A stretch of DNA of 64,000 nucleotides from Sphingomonas koreensis (GCF_002797435.1 NZ_PGEN01000001.1:124001-188000); one strand, 5' to 3'. Counted from the stretch's first letter, positions 33,799 to 44,072 are shown. The notes: generated by a model from the letters alone, not told the origin. Made by a program: numbers and translations.

Positions 33799-35729
33799 AG
33801 TTCAGCCTCCTCGCGCCGCTTTACATTCCTCCGTTCGCGCTTGAGGCGGCCAAGCAACGACAGGGCGCCGCCCAGCGCGATCAGCCCGCCGCCGAACCAG
33901 ATCAGCGTCACGAACGGCTTCCACCACAGTCGTAGCTGCCAGCGTCCCTGAGCATCCTGCGCGCCGAGTACCGCATAGAGCTGGCCGTCGAGCCGGGTCG
34001 AGATCGCGGCTTCCGCAGTATCGGTCGGCGGCGACGAGTAGAAGCGCCGCTGCGGCCGCAGCAGGATCATCGGTCCATCCACCGGCCCGCGGCTTGCCGT
34101 CACCCGCCCCTCGACCGCCGACCAATTGTCGCCGACCACCGGCGCCACGCCGTTCAGCACCACGCGCCAAGGGCCGACATAATAGGGCTGGCCATAACGT
34201 GCCGCGACCAGCCGTTCGCTGGTGAACGCGCTGTCTGCCGCCATGCCCGCCAGACTCACCGCGACGCCGAAATGCGCGATCACCATGCCCCAGGTGAACA
34301 GCGGGGTCCGTAGCAGCTTGCGCTTCCACAAAGGCGCGAAGCTCGCCACCGCAAGACCAGCAGCAAGGCCGAGCCCGACAATCTCCATCCAGCCCGTGCC
34401 CGGCGCCGCGGCAAACGTCCCTGCCATCACCAACACGCTCAGCGCGAGCGGCACGGTCAGCTTGGTCAGCAGGGCATTGACGTGATCGCGCCGCCAGTTG
34501 AGCAGCGGCCCTACCGCCATCGCCGCGACAAGCGCCAGCGCGACCGGCCCGGCCGCCTTGTTGAAGAAGGGCGGCCCCACCGAAAGCTGCTCGCCCATCG
34601 CCTGCGCGAGGATCGGGTAGAGCGTGCCGATCAGCACGATGCCCAGAATGACGCTGAGCAGCAGGTTGTTGAGTACCAGCCCGCCCTCACGGCTGAGCAG
34701 GTCGAACCCCTGCCCCGCCTTCACCCGCCCGACGCGTGCGCCGTACAGCGCCAGCGCGCCGCCGATATAAATGGCGAGAAGGACAAGGATGAAGCTGCCG
34801 CGCTCGGGATCGACCGCAAAGGCATGGACGCTGGTCAGAATGCCCGATCGGACCAGGAAGGTGCCGACCATCGACATCGAGAAGGCGACGACCGCCAGCA
34901 TCAGCGTCCAGGCGCGCAGCCCGTCGCGCGCCGCCAGCACATTGACCGAATGGAGCAAGGCAGTCGCCGCCAGCCATGGCATCAGCGATGCGTTCTCGAC
35001 CGGGTCCCAGAACCACCAGCCGCCCCAGCCTAGCTCGTAATAGGCCCAGTAGCTGCCTGCGGTGATGCCGATGGTCAGGAAGACCCACGCCGCCAATACC
35101 CAGGGCCGCATCGCACGCGCGAACACCGGCCCGACGTCGCGTGTCACCATCGCGCCGACCGCGAAGGAGAAAGCGATCGAAAGCCCGACATAGCCGAAAT
35201 ACAGCGTCGGCGGGTGGAAGGCCAAGCCCGGATCCTGCAGCAGCGGGTTGAGCCCCAGCCCGTCCAGCGCCGGCGGATCGAGCCGGGTGAACGGGCTCGA
35301 AGCGACCAGCAAGAAGGCGTAAAAGCCCAGCGCGATGAACGCCTGCGCGCCCAGCGTCGCGGTCAGCGTTGCTCGGTCGAGCTTCTTCTCGAGTAATGCA
35401 ATTGCCGCCCCGGCCAGGGCCAGCACGGTGACCCATAGCAGCATCGAGCCTTCATGGTTCCCCCATGCGCCCGCGAACTTGTAGAGCAGCGGTTTCGCCG
35501 AATGGCTGTTCTGCGCGACCAGCAACACCGACATGTCCGACCGCAGGAACAGGACAATCAGCAGCCCGAACGACAGGGCCGCCAGCGCGCCCTGCACGAT
35601 CGCCGTCGGACGCACCGCCGCGACGAGATCCTCCTTCCTGAGGCGCAGTCCCAGTGCCGCCATCGCCAGCTGCATCAGCGCCATCGCCGCGGCAAGCCAC
35701 AGCGCCGCGAGCCCTGCCTCGGCAATCAT
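33795..35729 (-). CDS. ccmF: Heme lyase subunit CcmF
   Basis: A 644-residue polytopic protein with about 14-15 membrane segments. The tryptophan-rich heme-handling motif ELGWGGWWFWDPVENASLMPW is intact, as are the flanking GSYWAYYE and histidine-bearing loops (NHEGSMLLWV, HPPTLYFGYVG). It joins heme from CcmE to apocytochrome c with CcmH/I. Overlaps ccmE and ccmG by four bases each. Confidence 0.96.
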   Translation of the reverse strand: MIAEAGLAALWLAAAMALMQLAMAALGLRLRKEDLVAAVRPTAIVQGALAALSFGLLIVLFLRSDMSVLLVAQNSHSAKPLLYKFAGAWGNHEGSMLLWVTVLALAGAAIALLEKKLDRATLTATLGAQAFIALGFYAFLLVASSPFTRLDPPALDGLGLNPLLQDPGLAFHPPTLYFGYVGLSIAFSFAVGAMVTRDVGPVFARAMRPWVLAAWVFLTIGITAGSYWAYYELGWGGWWFWDPVENASLMPWLAATALLHSVNVLAARDGLRAWTLMLAVVAFSMSMVGTFLVRSGILTSVHAFAVDPERGSFILVLLAIYIGGALALYGARVGRVKAGQGFDLLSREGGLVLNNLLLSVILGIVLIGTLYPILAQAMGEQLSVGPPFFNKAAGPVALALVAAMAVGPLLNWRRDHVNALLTKLTVPLALSVLVMAGTFAAAPGTGWMEIVGLGLAAGLAVASFAPLWKRKLLRTPLFTWGMVIAHFGVAVSLAGMAADSAFTSERLVAARYGQPYYVGPWRVVLNGVAPVVGDNWSAVEGRVTASRGPVDGPMILLRPQRRFYSSPPTDTAEAAISTRLDGQLYAVLGAQDAQGRWQLRLWWKPFVTLIWFGGGLIALGGALSLLGRLKRERRNVKRREEAEL

Positions 35730-36160
35730 TTGGCCAGCGTTTCCGGAGGCGGCATCTTGTCGGCGATCTCGGGCGGCATGTAGCGCTCGTCATGCTTGGC
35801 GAGCAGGTTATCCGCTACGAAACCGCCATCGGCGGTGAACCTGCCCTCCGCGACGACGCCCGAACCTTCCTTGAACAGGTCGGGCGCGACGCCGGTGAAG
35901 CGTACCGGCACCTTTGCCTCCTTGTCCGTGACGACGAAGCTGATCGTCACGCCATCGGGCAGATGCCTGATCGACCCGGTCTCGACCATTCCGCCCAGCC
36001 GCACGGCCTTGTCCACTGGCGGATTCTTGGTCGCAACGTCGCTCGGCGTGTAAAAGAACGCAGCCTGGTCCTTGAGCGCCGACAGCGCCAGCCCGCTTGC
36101 TCCGCCGATCGCAACGAACGCGGCGAGGCCCAGGGCCAGGCGTTGATGCTTGCGTTTCAC
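35726..36160 (-). CDS. ccmE: Heme chaperone CcmE
   Basis: A 144-residue periplasmic OB-fold protein with one N-terminal anchor. The heme-binding histidine is in NLLAKHDERYMPPE, the conserved HxxxY. FYTPSDV and RLGGMVETGSI are further family segments. GTG start that overlaps the ccmD stop by four bases. Confidence 0.96.
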   Translation of the reverse strand: MKRKHQRLALGLAAFVAIGGASGLALSALKDQAAFFYTPSDVATKNPPVDKAVRLGGMVETGSIRHLPDGVTISFVVTDKEAKVPVRFTGVAPDLFKEGSGVVAEGRFTADGGFVADNLLAKHDERYMPPEIADKMPPPETLAK

Positions 36161-36288
36161 TTGCGATCCCTCAGCGCTTCGGCCGCACGCTCGGCGTTAC
36201 GCATCGCCAGCCAACTCGCCAGCGAAAGCCCGCCGACGCCGATGGTCACCGCGGCATAGGCCGCGAGGATGAAAGGCCAGTGGTTCAT
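36157..36288 (-). CDS. ccmD: Heme exporter protein CcmD
   Basis: A 43-residue protein with a single membrane helix (HWPFILAAYAAVTIGVGGLS) and a basic C-terminal part. CcmD stabilises the CcmC-CcmE complex. It is identified by size, topology and its place between ccmC and ccmE; the ATG at 36288 overlaps the ccmC stop by four bases. Confidence 0.88.
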   Translation of the reverse strand: MNHWPFILAAYAAVTIGVGGLSLASWLAMRNAERAAEALRDRK

Positions 36289-37001
36289 GCCGCCATCCGC
36301 CGCAATCTTGCCTCGAGCCGCTGGGTCGCCAGTGCCGCGCGCATCCGCATCAGCACGATCCCGCCGAACATGAGACTGAAGCCCGACGATGTCAGCAGCA
36401 GCGGCCATAGCATCGAATCATGGATGCTCGACTGGGTCAGCGTGATGCTCTGCCCCTGATGCAGAGTCTGCCACCACACCACCGAGTAGCGGATCACGGG
36501 CAGCAACGCGGTTCCCGCGATCCCGAACAGCGCGGGAATACGTCCGTCGCCGCCCCGCTCACGGTCGGCACGCTCCAGCGCGATCCAGGCAATATAGACG
36601 AAGAACAGCAGCAGCATCGATGTCAGCCGCCCGTCCCACTCCCACCAGGTGCCCCAGGTCGGGCGTCCCCAGATCGAACCCGTGATGAGGCACAGCGCGG
36701 CGAACATGGCTCCCACCGGCGCGATCGCGCGCGCGGCCAGGCTCGCCAGCGGATGCCGCCACACCAGATATGCGAAGCAGGCGATGGCAAGCGAGGTCCA
36801 GCCGCCCATCCCCAGCCACGCGCTGGGCACATGGATATAGAGGATGCGGACGCTCTCCTTCTGGAGATAGTCGGGCGGGGTCTGGGTGAGGCCGCCCCAG
36901 GCACCGGCGAGCACCAGCAGCAGCCCGCTCCAGAACAGGATGGGCGTCAGCGGGCGCGCGATCTTTAGGAAGCGCGTTGGGTTGGCGAGTGCGTGGATCA
37001 C
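36285..37001 (-). CDS. ccmC: Heme transporter CcmC
   Basis: A 238-residue protein with six membrane segments that loads heme onto CcmE. WGRPTWGTWWEWDGRLTSML is the family tryptophan motif, and two conserved histidines flank it (HVPSAWLGM, QTLHQGQSI). GTG start. It is the first gene of the ccm operon here; ccmA and ccmB, which normally precede it, are not in the window. Confidence 0.95.
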   Translation of the reverse strand: MIHALANPTRFLKIARPLTPILFWSGLLLVLAGAWGGLTQTPPDYLQKESVRILYIHVPSAWLGMGGWTSLAIACFAYLVWRHPLASLAARAIAPVGAMFAALCLITGSIWGRPTWGTWWEWDGRLTSMLLLFFVYIAWIALERADRERGGDGRIPALFGIAGTALLPVIRYSVVWWQTLHQGQSITLTQSSIHDSMLWPLLLTSSGFSLMFGGIVLMRMRAALATQRLEARLRRMAA

Positions 37002-37077
37002 GGCGTTTCGCCGCCTTTAAGCGGATTCGCCGCCCAAGTCCAAACCCGGATTCATGCAAATGTCATGCGGGGGCGTT

Positions 37078-37404
37078 TCAGGCGGCGAGCTTGTCGAACT
37101 CGCTCTCGGAAAGTGCGATCTGGAATTCAAGGCCCGCCTCGAAATCCGTGGCCCACACGACACGGGCGGCCCAGTGGCCGACATGCGGGAGCGTCAGCCA
37201 GATCATCGAATCGCGGCGCAGCGCGGAGAAGGTCTCGATCTTGGCGCCGTGGAGCGAGAGATCGACCACGCGGCACAGCGCGCGATCGAGGCCGCCGCGC
37301 CCCACCTTCGCATCAAGCGAGACCGGCGCACGCATGGAGCGCCGCCGGCCAAGAACCGCTGGTTCGAATTCTGCGGTGAAGCTGTGTTTGCCCGTCGAGA
37401 TCAT
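37078..37404 (-). CDS. PilZ domain protein
   Basis: A 108-residue single PilZ domain, the usual c-di-GMP receiver. RRRSMRAPVSLDAKV supplies the RxxxR-type arginines and VVDLSLHGAKIE the D/NxSxxG motif. The stand-alone form is often linked to motility, envelope or exopolysaccharide control. A diguanylate cyclase is encoded 10 kb away. No ribosome site; CTAGAT lies 7 nt before the ATG, though no good -35 accompanies it. Confidence 0.88.
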   Translation of the reverse strand: MISTGKHSFTAEFEPAVLGRRRSMRAPVSLDAKVGRGGLDRALCRVVDLSLHGAKIETFSALRRDSMIWLTLPHVGHWAARVVWATDFEAGLEFQIALSESEFDKLAA

Positions 37405-37462
37405 CGGGCAAATCTAGGCTGTCATGGCTAACGCCGCGTTAACGGCGCTAGCCCTGCAGACC

Positions 37463-37693
37463 TTACTTCTTGGAGAGCGAGAGCCCGCCGAAACGCTTGT
37501 TGAAGCGCGCCACCTGACCGCCCGAATCGAGCATCTGGCCGCGGCCGCCGGTCCATGCCGGATGCGCCAGCGGATCGATGTCGAGCTGCATCGTGTCGCC
37601 TTCCTTGCCCCAGGTGGAGCGGGTCTCGAACACGGTGCCGTCGGTCATCTGCACCTTGATCATGTGATAGTCGGGGTGCGTGTCTTTCTTCAC
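37463..37693 (-). CDS. rpmE: 50S ribosomal protein L31
   Basis: A 76-residue L31 starting at a GTG ([10 protein letters not shown]) with AAGGA eight bases upstream. [20 protein letters not shown] and [10 protein letters not shown] are family segments. It contains no cysteine, so it is the zinc-independent form. A promoter (TTGCAA, 16 bp, CTAGGG) is at 37749-37776, leaving a leader of about 50 nt. Confidence 0.96.
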   Translation of the reverse strand: MKKDTHPDYHMIKVQMTDGTVFETRSTWGKEGDTMQLDIDPLAHPAWTGGRGQMLDSGGQVARFNKRFGGLSLSKK

Positions 37694-37748
37694 GGGTCTT
37701 TTCCTTGAGATAGGCCACCGGTTTCCGACCGGCAGCAAGAGGCGCGGC

Positions 37749-37776
37749 CCCTAGCAGAGCCGCGCCCGTGTTGCAA
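37749..37776 (-). promoter_or_regulatory. Putative rpmE promoter
   Basis: Minus strand TTGCAA (37776-37771), 16-bp G/C-rich spacer, CTAGGG (37754-37749). Same -35 as tRNA-Ala and rpsB. Confidence 0.6.
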
Positions 37777-37808
37777 TCATGGTTGGGACCGCATCGGCCC
37801 GCCTATCG

Positions 37809-38291
37809 TCAGGCGCTCGGCGGGTCCGCGATCATCGCGGTGAACTCGCATTCGGTCGCAAGGTCATCGCCCAGATACGCCTTGCCCGCGAACTTGCAGA
37901 CGCGCGAGCGCTTCTGGACGAACTCGACCTCGAGCCGCAGCAGTACGCCGGGTTCGACGGGCTTGCGGAACTTCACGCCGTCGATCGACATGAAATAGAC
38001 AAGCTTGCCGGTGCCGGCGAGGCCAAGGCTCTCGACCGCGAGTACGCCCGCAGCCTGCGCCAGTGCTTCGATCTGAAGCACGCCGGGCATGATCGGCCTT
38101 CCCGGGAAATGCCCCTGGAAGAACTCCTCATTGATCGTCACCGCCTTGATCGCGACGATGCGCTGGTCGGGGATCAGGCTTTCGACCCGATCGACCAGCA
38201 GCATCGGATAACGGTGCGGGAGCGCCGCCATGACCCGCCCGATATCGAGCGGGCCGATCGAGGCTCCCGTCACTGCGCCCTCGTCGCTCAT
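37809..38291 (-). CDS. fabZ: 3-hydroxyacyl-ACP dehydratase FabZ
   Basis: A 160-residue hot-dog-fold dehydratase of fatty-acid elongation. Catalytic His in [14 protein letters not shown] and catalytic Glu in [20 protein letters not shown]. The ATG at 38291 overlaps the skp stop by four bases. It ends the pyrH-to-fabZ envelope operon; lpxD and lpxA, which often intervene, are missing, as expected if this organism lacks conventional lipid A genes here. Confidence 0.95.
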   Translation of the reverse strand: MSDEGAVTGASIGPLDIGRVMAALPHRYPMLLVDRVESLIPDQRIVAIKAVTINEEFFQGHFPGRPIMPGVLQIEALAQAAGVLAVESLGLAGTGKLVYFMSIDGVKFRKPVEPGVLLRLEVEFVQKRSRVCKFAGKAYLGDDLATECEFTAMIADPPSA

Positions 38292-38935
38292 CGGCCCTGC
38301 GGCGCGGGCTGCGTCGGAGTGGGCTGCGCGGCGGGCTGAGCCCCCTGCTGCTGGCCCGGCTGCCAGCCGGCCGGCGGGGTGATGCTGACGCTCGGCACCA
38401 GCCGGTTCAGTTCGGTAGTGATCGCCGCCGTCACATCGGTGGCCTGACCGGCCCAGAGCAGCGCCTCGGGACGCAGGAGAAGCTGCAGCTTGCGCTGGCT
38501 GATCACAGCCTGCGACGCCGGGCTGAGTTGGCGGTTGATCTGCTCGAGGACATAGGCGCGCGCGAGCTGCGCGGGCTGCGTCAGCCGGCCGATCTCGGCC
38601 TGCGCTGCCTGTTCCTTCTGCTGGATCGACGCTGCCTGCTGCTGCAGCTGCTGCTGGTTGGCGTTGGGCGCGCGGCTCGCAGTCTGGAGCGCCTGGACGA
38701 GCGGACGCAGTTCGTTCTGCGTCGCGGTCGCCCGTGCGTTCGCCTGGTCGAGCGCGGTCTTGTGCGTCGTCTGGATCTGGCTCAGCGCCGTCTTCCACGC
38801 GTTGCTGTTCTGGATCGCTGCTTCGGGATCGGCGACAGCGACCCCGGCGACCTGGGCATGCGCCGGAACGGCGGTGGCGATCGCAACCGGCGCCGCGGCG
38901 GCGGCAACCAACATAAGGGATTTGATCATGGTCAT
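38288..38935 (-). CDS. OmpH/Skp family periplasmic chaperone
   Basis: A 215-residue OmpH-type protein. Signal peptide to about residue 27 (AVPAHA), a long coiled-coil rich in Gln and Ala ([21 protein letters not shown] region), and a Pro/Gln/Ala-rich tail. Skp holds outer-membrane proteins on the way to BamA, encoded directly upstream with a one-base TGATG overlap. The Pro-rich tail is absent from enteric Skp. Confidence 0.9.
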   Translation of the reverse strand: MTMIKSLMLVAAAAAPVAIATAVPAHAQVAGVAVADPEAAIQNSNAWKTALSQIQTTHKTALDQANARATATQNELRPLVQALQTASRAPNANQQQLQQQAASIQQKEQAAQAEIGRLTQPAQLARAYVLEQINRQLSPASQAVISQRKLQLLLRPEALLWAGQATDVTAAITTELNRLVPSVSITPPAGWQPGQQQGAQPAAQPTPTQPAPQGR

Positions 38936-41706
38936 CAGAAGGATGTTCCTACGTTGAAGCTGAAGAGTTTGTCGTCGTCGCCTTCCACCTTGGTGAGAGC
39001 GTAGGCGAGGTCAAGCCGCAGCGGCCCGAACGGCGAATTCCAGTTGGCGCCGATGCCCACCGATACGCGCGGACGAGGCGTGTTACCCAGGAAACGCTCC
39101 AGGAACGGTGATGTCGTATCGACTGCCCGGGTGTTGATCGAGGTCCCGGTACACGGCCCCCCGGAGGTCGCCGAATAGCCGATCGCGCATGTCGTTGCGA
39201 GACCAGGCGCAACCGCGTCGGTTGTCGGAACGACAAAGAGCGCCCGCCCGGCCGAATCGAACAACTGCGTCTCGATCGGGAGCAGCGAGGGCGACCCGTC
39301 GGCGTTGAACAGCAGCTTGCCGGCTGCATCGGTCGCCTGCGTGAAGTTGGCCGTCTTGCCCGGCTGACGCACGCCCCAGTTCGCCCCGGCCATCACGAAG
39401 ATCGACGGACGGATGCCCATCTCGCGCGCGCCCGCGCCCAGCGGAATCTCGAGCTCGAGCTTGCCGAGGTAATAGGCCCGGCCGCCGATCGCGTCGTCGA
39501 AGATCTGATCCTTGTCCGTGATCAGTGTCTGGTTCCCGGCCGCGACGCTGCCGGTATAGCTGAGCCGCTGGATACGCGGTCCCACACCGCGGATGTCGAA
39601 GCCGCGGAACTGGGGTTCGCCCAGGAAGAAGCGATCGGTGATCCGCACCGGATCGGTGCCGGCCGCCGCCTTTTCCAGGCTATGGATATAACCGCCCTCG
39701 AGGCCCGCCGAGAAAATCCAGCCGCCGCCGATATTCCAGTATTTGTCGGCATCGAAACGGCCGCGTAGATACTTCACATCGCCACCAAGGCCGGCGACAT
39801 CGCCGCCCACCACCAGCCGTTGGCCCGCGGTCGGGCGCAGGCGGCTGTTCAGGCTGTCATAGATCAGCGACAGGCCGACGGCCGATGTCCAGCGCTTGCC
39901 CAGTGCGTCGCAAAGATAGCGCCCCGCCTTGAGCGGGTCGCACTTGCCGTCGGTGAAGAAGGTGTTCCGGTCGAGGCCGACCGAGTCATGGGTGAGCGAG
40001 TAGCGCGCCGACGCGGTCCAATATTCGGTCAGCGGCACGCCCAGCACCAGCTGGCCACCGGTCGACACCTGCTCGTAGGTGGTCCGGCGATCGCTGCCCA
40101 GATAGTTGAACGAGTTGTAGTCGCGGCGGAAGATGGTGCCGCCCAGCGCGATGTTCTGGTCGAACAGATAGGGTTCGGTGAACCCCACCTCGACCGACTT
40201 CGAATAGCTCGAATAGTCGGCCGACAGGCGCAGGTCCTGACCCTTGCCGCGGAAGTTGCGCTGGCGGATTGAGCCCTGGAAGATGAACCGCTCGAGGCTC
40301 GAGAAACCGGCCGACAGCGTCAGCTCGCCGGTCGACTTTTCCTCGACATTGGCGGTCAGCACCACGCGGTCGGGCGCGGAGCCTTCCTTCTGCTCGATCT
40401 CGAACTTCTCGCCGAAATAGCCGAGCGAGTTGATGCGGTCCTGCGAGCGCTTGACCAGGAAGGTATTGAACGCGTCGCCCTCGGCAAGCCGAAGTTCGCG
40501 GCGGATCACCTTGTCCTGCGTCTGGGTGTTGCCGACGATGTCGATCCGCTCGACATAGGTGCGGCGGGCTTCGGCGATGTTGAAGTTGAGCGTCATCGTC
40601 AACTTCTCGCGATCGCGCTTGAACTCGGGCGAGACGTTGGCGAAGGCGTAGCCGAACATGCCCGCCGTCTCGGAGAGCTGGTCGACCGTGTCTTCGACCA
40701 TCTTGGCGTTGTACCAGGCGCCTTCCTTGATCGCGAGGTTTCCGGCCAGAACCTTGTCGTCGAAGTCGCGAATGTTGCTGTCGACGGTCACCGGACCGAA
40801 CTTGTAGCGCGGCCCTTCCTCGACGACATAGGTGATGATGAAGTCTTTCTTGTCCGGCGTCAGTTCGGCGACGGCGGACACGACACGGAAATCGGCATAA
40901 CCCTGGGTCAGGTAGAACTGGCGCAGCTTCTGCTGATCATAGGCCAGACGGTCCTGATCGTAGCTGGTGTTCGAGCTGAAGATGCTGGTGAGGCGCGCCT
41001 GCTTGGTCGCCATCTCGCCGCGAAGCTTGCCGTCGTCGAACACCTCGTTGCCGATGATGTTGATCTGGCGAACCTTGGACTTGGCGCCTTCCTCGATCTC
41101 GAAGATCACGTCGACGCGGTTCTGGTCGAGGCTGACCATCTTCGGCTCGACGCGCGCGGCGAAGCGGCCCTGACGGCGATACAGCTCGACGATGCGTGCG
41201 ACGTCCGCCCGCACCGCGGTGCGGGTGAACATCTGGCGCGGCGCCAGCTTGATTTCCTTGACGATCTTGTCGTTCTTCAGCCGCTTGTTGCCCTCGAGCA
41301 CCACGCGGTTGATGATCGGGTTCTCCCGAACGCGCACCACGATGTCGCCGCTCTCGACGCCCTCGATCGTCACGTCGGCCAGCAGTTCGCTTGCCAGCAG
41401 GTCGCGGATCGCCTGGTCGAGAATTTCCGTGGTGTACGACAGCCCCACGCGGAGACGAGTGTAGGACAGCACCGTCTCCGGCTCGAGGCGCTGCGTGCCC
41501 TCGACGCGCAGCGAGCGAATCGTCCGCGCCGGTTCCGGAACCGCAACCGGCGTCACCGGGGCCTGCTGTGCCGTTGCCTGGGCGGGTTGAGCCGGCGCGG
41601 GCGGCTGGGGCGCCTGCTGCGCGAACGCCACGCCCGACAGCACCGTGCCCGTCAGGAGCAGTGCGGTGGCGCGCACGCCGATTTTAGTCACCTTGATTGC
41701 AGTCAC
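38935..41706 (-). CDS. bamA: Outer membrane assembly factor BamA
   Basis: A 923-residue Omp85 protein. Signal peptide ending VAFAQ, a Pro/Ala/Gln-rich linker of about 30 residues, five POTRA domains (first begins [20 protein letters not shown]) and a C-terminal beta-barrel ending in Phe. The lid motif region [19 protein letters not shown] carries the conserved RGF. It is longer than the usual 800 residues because of the linker and barrel loops; one loop holds two cysteines 14 residues apart. GTG start ([10 protein letters not shown]). Part of the rseP-bamA-skp-fabZ unit. Confidence 0.96.
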   Translation of the reverse strand: MTAIKVTKIGVRATALLLTGTVLSGVAFAQQAPQPPAPAQPAQATAQQAPVTPVAVPEPARTIRSLRVEGTQRLEPETVLSYTRLRVGLSYTTEILDQAIRDLLASELLADVTIEGVESGDIVVRVRENPIINRVVLEGNKRLKNDKIVKEIKLAPRQMFTRTAVRADVARIVELYRRQGRFAARVEPKMVSLDQNRVDVIFEIEEGAKSKVRQINIIGNEVFDDGKLRGEMATKQARLTSIFSSNTSYDQDRLAYDQQKLRQFYLTQGYADFRVVSAVAELTPDKKDFIITYVVEEGPRYKFGPVTVDSNIRDFDDKVLAGNLAIKEGAWYNAKMVEDTVDQLSETAGMFGYAFANVSPEFKRDREKLTMTLNFNIAEARRTYVERIDIVGNTQTQDKVIRRELRLAEGDAFNTFLVKRSQDRINSLGYFGEKFEIEQKEGSAPDRVVLTANVEEKSTGELTLSAGFSSLERFIFQGSIRQRNFRGKGQDLRLSADYSSYSKSVEVGFTEPYLFDQNIALGGTIFRRDYNSFNYLGSDRRTTYEQVSTGGQLVLGVPLTEYWTASARYSLTHDSVGLDRNTFFTDGKCDPLKAGRYLCDALGKRWTSAVGLSLIYDSLNSRLRPTAGQRLVVGGDVAGLGGDVKYLRGRFDADKYWNIGGGWIFSAGLEGGYIHSLEKAAAGTDPVRITDRFFLGEPQFRGFDIRGVGPRIQRLSYTGSVAAGNQTLITDKDQIFDDAIGGRAYYLGKLELEIPLGAGAREMGIRPSIFVMAGANWGVRQPGKTANFTQATDAAGKLLFNADGSPSLLPIETQLFDSAGRALFVVPTTDAVAPGLATTCAIGYSATSGGPCTGTSINTRAVDTTSPFLERFLGNTPRPRVSVGIGANWNSPFGPLRLDLAYALTKVEGDDDKLFSFNVGTSF

Positions 41707-41784
41707 TATCCTACCCCAGTCGGACTTGAAGAGTTGTTCTGGCCGAAGCGTGGGCCGACGGCGAACCGCCCTGCCCCAACCGCG

Positions 41785-42918
41785 TCAGCCGATCAACCCA
41801 GCCAGATTTCTCCACACGCCAAAGGCGCCGAGATCGTTGAATGTCACCAGCAGCATCAGCGCCAGGATCGCCACCATCCCGCCGCGGAACGCCCACTCCA
41901 TCACCTCCGGCCCGACGGGTTTCCGCCGCACCGCTTCGATCGCATAGAACAGAAGATGGCCGCCATCCAGCACCGGGACTGGCAACAGGTTGATGAATCC
42001 CAGATTAATCGAGACGAGCGCGATCAGGAATACGAACTCGGTCGGCCCCAGCACGAACCGTTCGCCGGAGACCTGCGCGATTCGCAGCGGCCCGCCCAGC
42101 TCCTCCACAGAGCGGCGGCCGGTAATGATCTGTGCCAGCCCGTCCAACGTGGTCTGTACGACCTCGCCGGTCATGCGCAATCCGGCGGGGAGCGCTTCGA
42201 GCGGCCCGACCGTTTCGTGTACCGCAGCGGTCGGACCGATGCCCATCCGTCCGATCCGGTACTCATTGCCGAACCGGTCCCGCTCCACGCGGACGCCGAT
42301 CGTCGCATTCAGCTCCTGCCGCACGCCGCTGCGTTCGATGGTCAGCCTAACCGTCTCGTCGGGCCGCAGGGTGAAATAGCGGCGCAGATCGTTGAACCGC
42401 GTCATCGCGCGGCCTTCGACCGCCACGATCCGGTCGCCCGTTTGCAGACCCGCAGTCGCCGCAGCACTGTTCGCCTCGACCAGCCCGACGACACTCGGCG
42501 TGCGGTTTTCGCCAAAGGTCATTGCGAACGCAGCGAGAATCAGGATCGCAACGAGGAAATTGGTTGCCGGCCCAGCCGCGACGACGATGGCGCGCTGCCA
42601 CACTGGCTTGGCCTGGAATGTCCTGGCCCGCTCAGCCGCGGGAAGCGAGAGCCATGCTGCATCGGGCTGCCCCGCCGGGTTCATGTCGCCGGCGAACTTG
42701 ACATAGCCGCCCATCGGCAGCCAGCCGAACTTCCAGCGCGTCCCGCGCTTGTCGGTAAAGCCCGCAACCTCGCGCCCGAAGCCGATCGAGAAGACGTCCG
42801 CCTTGATCCCGAACAGCCGGCCCGCCCAATAGTGACCCAGCTCGTGCACGAACACGAGCGGCCCGATCACCAGCAGGAAAGCGAGGATGTAGAAGAAGAA
42901 ACCGGGATTCTCGGTCAA
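41785..42918 (-). CDS. rseP: RIP metalloprotease RseP
   Basis: A 377-residue site-2 protease. Zinc motif HELGH in LVFVHELGHYWAGRLFGI, PDZ domain about 115-195 (VVGLVEANSAAATAGLQTGD), and the second metal site LPVPVLDGGHLLFY with the LDG motif. It cuts membrane anchors in envelope stress signalling. The start is a TTG overlapping the dxr stop (TTGA), with GAAGGA eight bases upstream. Confidence 0.95.
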   Translation of the reverse strand: MTENPGFFFYILAFLLVIGPLVFVHELGHYWAGRLFGIKADVFSIGFGREVAGFTDKRGTRWKFGWLPMGGYVKFAGDMNPAGQPDAAWLSLPAAERARTFQAKPVWQRAIVVAAGPATNFLVAILILAAFAMTFGENRTPSVVGLVEANSAAATAGLQTGDRIVAVEGRAMTRFNDLRRYFTLRPDETVRLTIERSGVRQELNATIGVRVERDRFGNEYRIGRMGIGPTAAVHETVGPLEALPAGLRMTGEVVQTTLDGLAQIITGRRSVEELGGPLRIAQVSGERFVLGPTEFVFLIALVSINLGFINLLPVPVLDGGHLLFYAIEAVRRKPVGPEVMEWAFRGGMVAILALMLLVTFNDLGAFGVWRNLAGLIG

Positions 42919-44072
42919 ATGACGCAGTCCTTCACACGCTCACCCGCAATGTTCCGCGCCTCCGCGTCGATCATCAAGACCTGATCGAGCGTTTCCGGTG
43001 CGGCCGGATCATAGCGCTCCAGCGTATCCGAGACGATTGCGGCAATTTCAAGAAAGCCGATGCGCCGTGCGAGGAATGCGGCAACCGCCACTTCGTTCGC
43101 GGCATTGAGCACCGCGGGCCGGGCCCCGCCCGCCGCCAGCGCCTCCCGTGCCAGCCTGAGGCATGGGAATCGGTCGTAGTCGGGTGCCTCGAAGTCGAGC
43201 CGCCCGATCCGCGTCAGGTCGAGCTTCTGGCACGGCGTTTCCATTCGCCGCGGCCAGGCCAGCGCATGGGCGATCGGCACGCGCATGTCGGGTGAGCCGA
43301 GCTGAGCCAGGACCGATCCGTCGGCATATTCGACCATCGAATGAATCACGGACTGGCGGTGGACGATGACGTCGAGCTGCTCGGGGGCTACGGGGAACAG
43401 GTGGAATGCCTCGATCAACTCGAGCCCCTTGTTCATCAGCGTTGCCGAATCGACGCTGATCTTGGCACCCATCGACCAGTTGGGATGGGCCACCGCCTGT
43501 TCCGGGGTGATCCCGCGCATCTCCTCCAGCGATCGTTCACGGAAAGGACCGCCGCTCGCGGTCAGGATGATCTTTGAGACCTTGTCTGCATTACTGGTCT
43601 CAAAACACTGGAAAATAGCGTTATGCTCTGAATCGACCGGCAGCAGTGTCGCGTGGTGCCCGGCAACCGCGCGCGTCACGACGTCGCCTGCAGAGACAAG
43701 CGACTCCTTGTTTGCCAACGCTACCGTCTTGCCGCCCTCGATCGCGGCCATCACGGGCTTGAGGCCTGCGGTGCCGACGATCGCGGCCATCGTCCAGTCG
43801 GCCCCCATGCGGGCGGCTTCGCATACGGCATTGATGCCGCCTGCCGCCTTGACCTCGCTTCCGGCAAGCGCGGCCTGCAATGCGGGAAGGCAGCGCTCAT
43901 CCGCTACGACCGCGACCCTGGCGTTCACTCGCTTCGCGGCAGCGGCCAGCCCTTCGGCATCGCTATTGGCGGTCAGCGCCAGAACCTCGAACGCGTCCGG
44001 CGTGCGCTCGATCAGGTCGAGCGTCGAAGTGCCGACCGATCCGGTCGCGCCGAGGATGGTGACGCTCCTCAT
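42915..44072 (-). CDS. dxr: 1-deoxy-D-xylulose-5-phosphate reductoisomerase
   Basis: A 385-residue MEP-pathway enzyme. NADPH site ILGATGSVGTSTLDLI, metal/substrate segments PVDSEHNAIFQC, TASGGPFRERSLEEM, HPNWSMGAKISVDSATLMNKGLE. It makes the substrate of IspD, encoded at 14 kb. The ATG overlaps the cdsA stop by four bases. Confidence 0.96.
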   Translation of the reverse strand: MRSVTILGATGSVGTSTLDLIERTPDAFEVLALTANSDAEGLAAAAKRVNARVAVVADERCLPALQAALAGSEVKAAGGINAVCEAARMGADWTMAAIVGTAGLKPVMAAIEGGKTVALANKESLVSAGDVVTRAVAGHHATLLPVDSEHNAIFQCFETSNADKVSKIILTASGGPFRERSLEEMRGITPEQAVAHPNWSMGAKISVDSATLMNKGLELIEAFHLFPVAPEQLDVIVHRQSVIHSMVEYADGSVLAQLGSPDMRVPIAHALAWPRRMETPCQKLDLTRIGRLDFEAPDYDRFPCLRLAREALAAGGARPAVLNAANEVAVAAFLARRIGFLEIAAIVSDTLERYDPAAPETLDQVLMIDAEARNIAGERVKDCVI

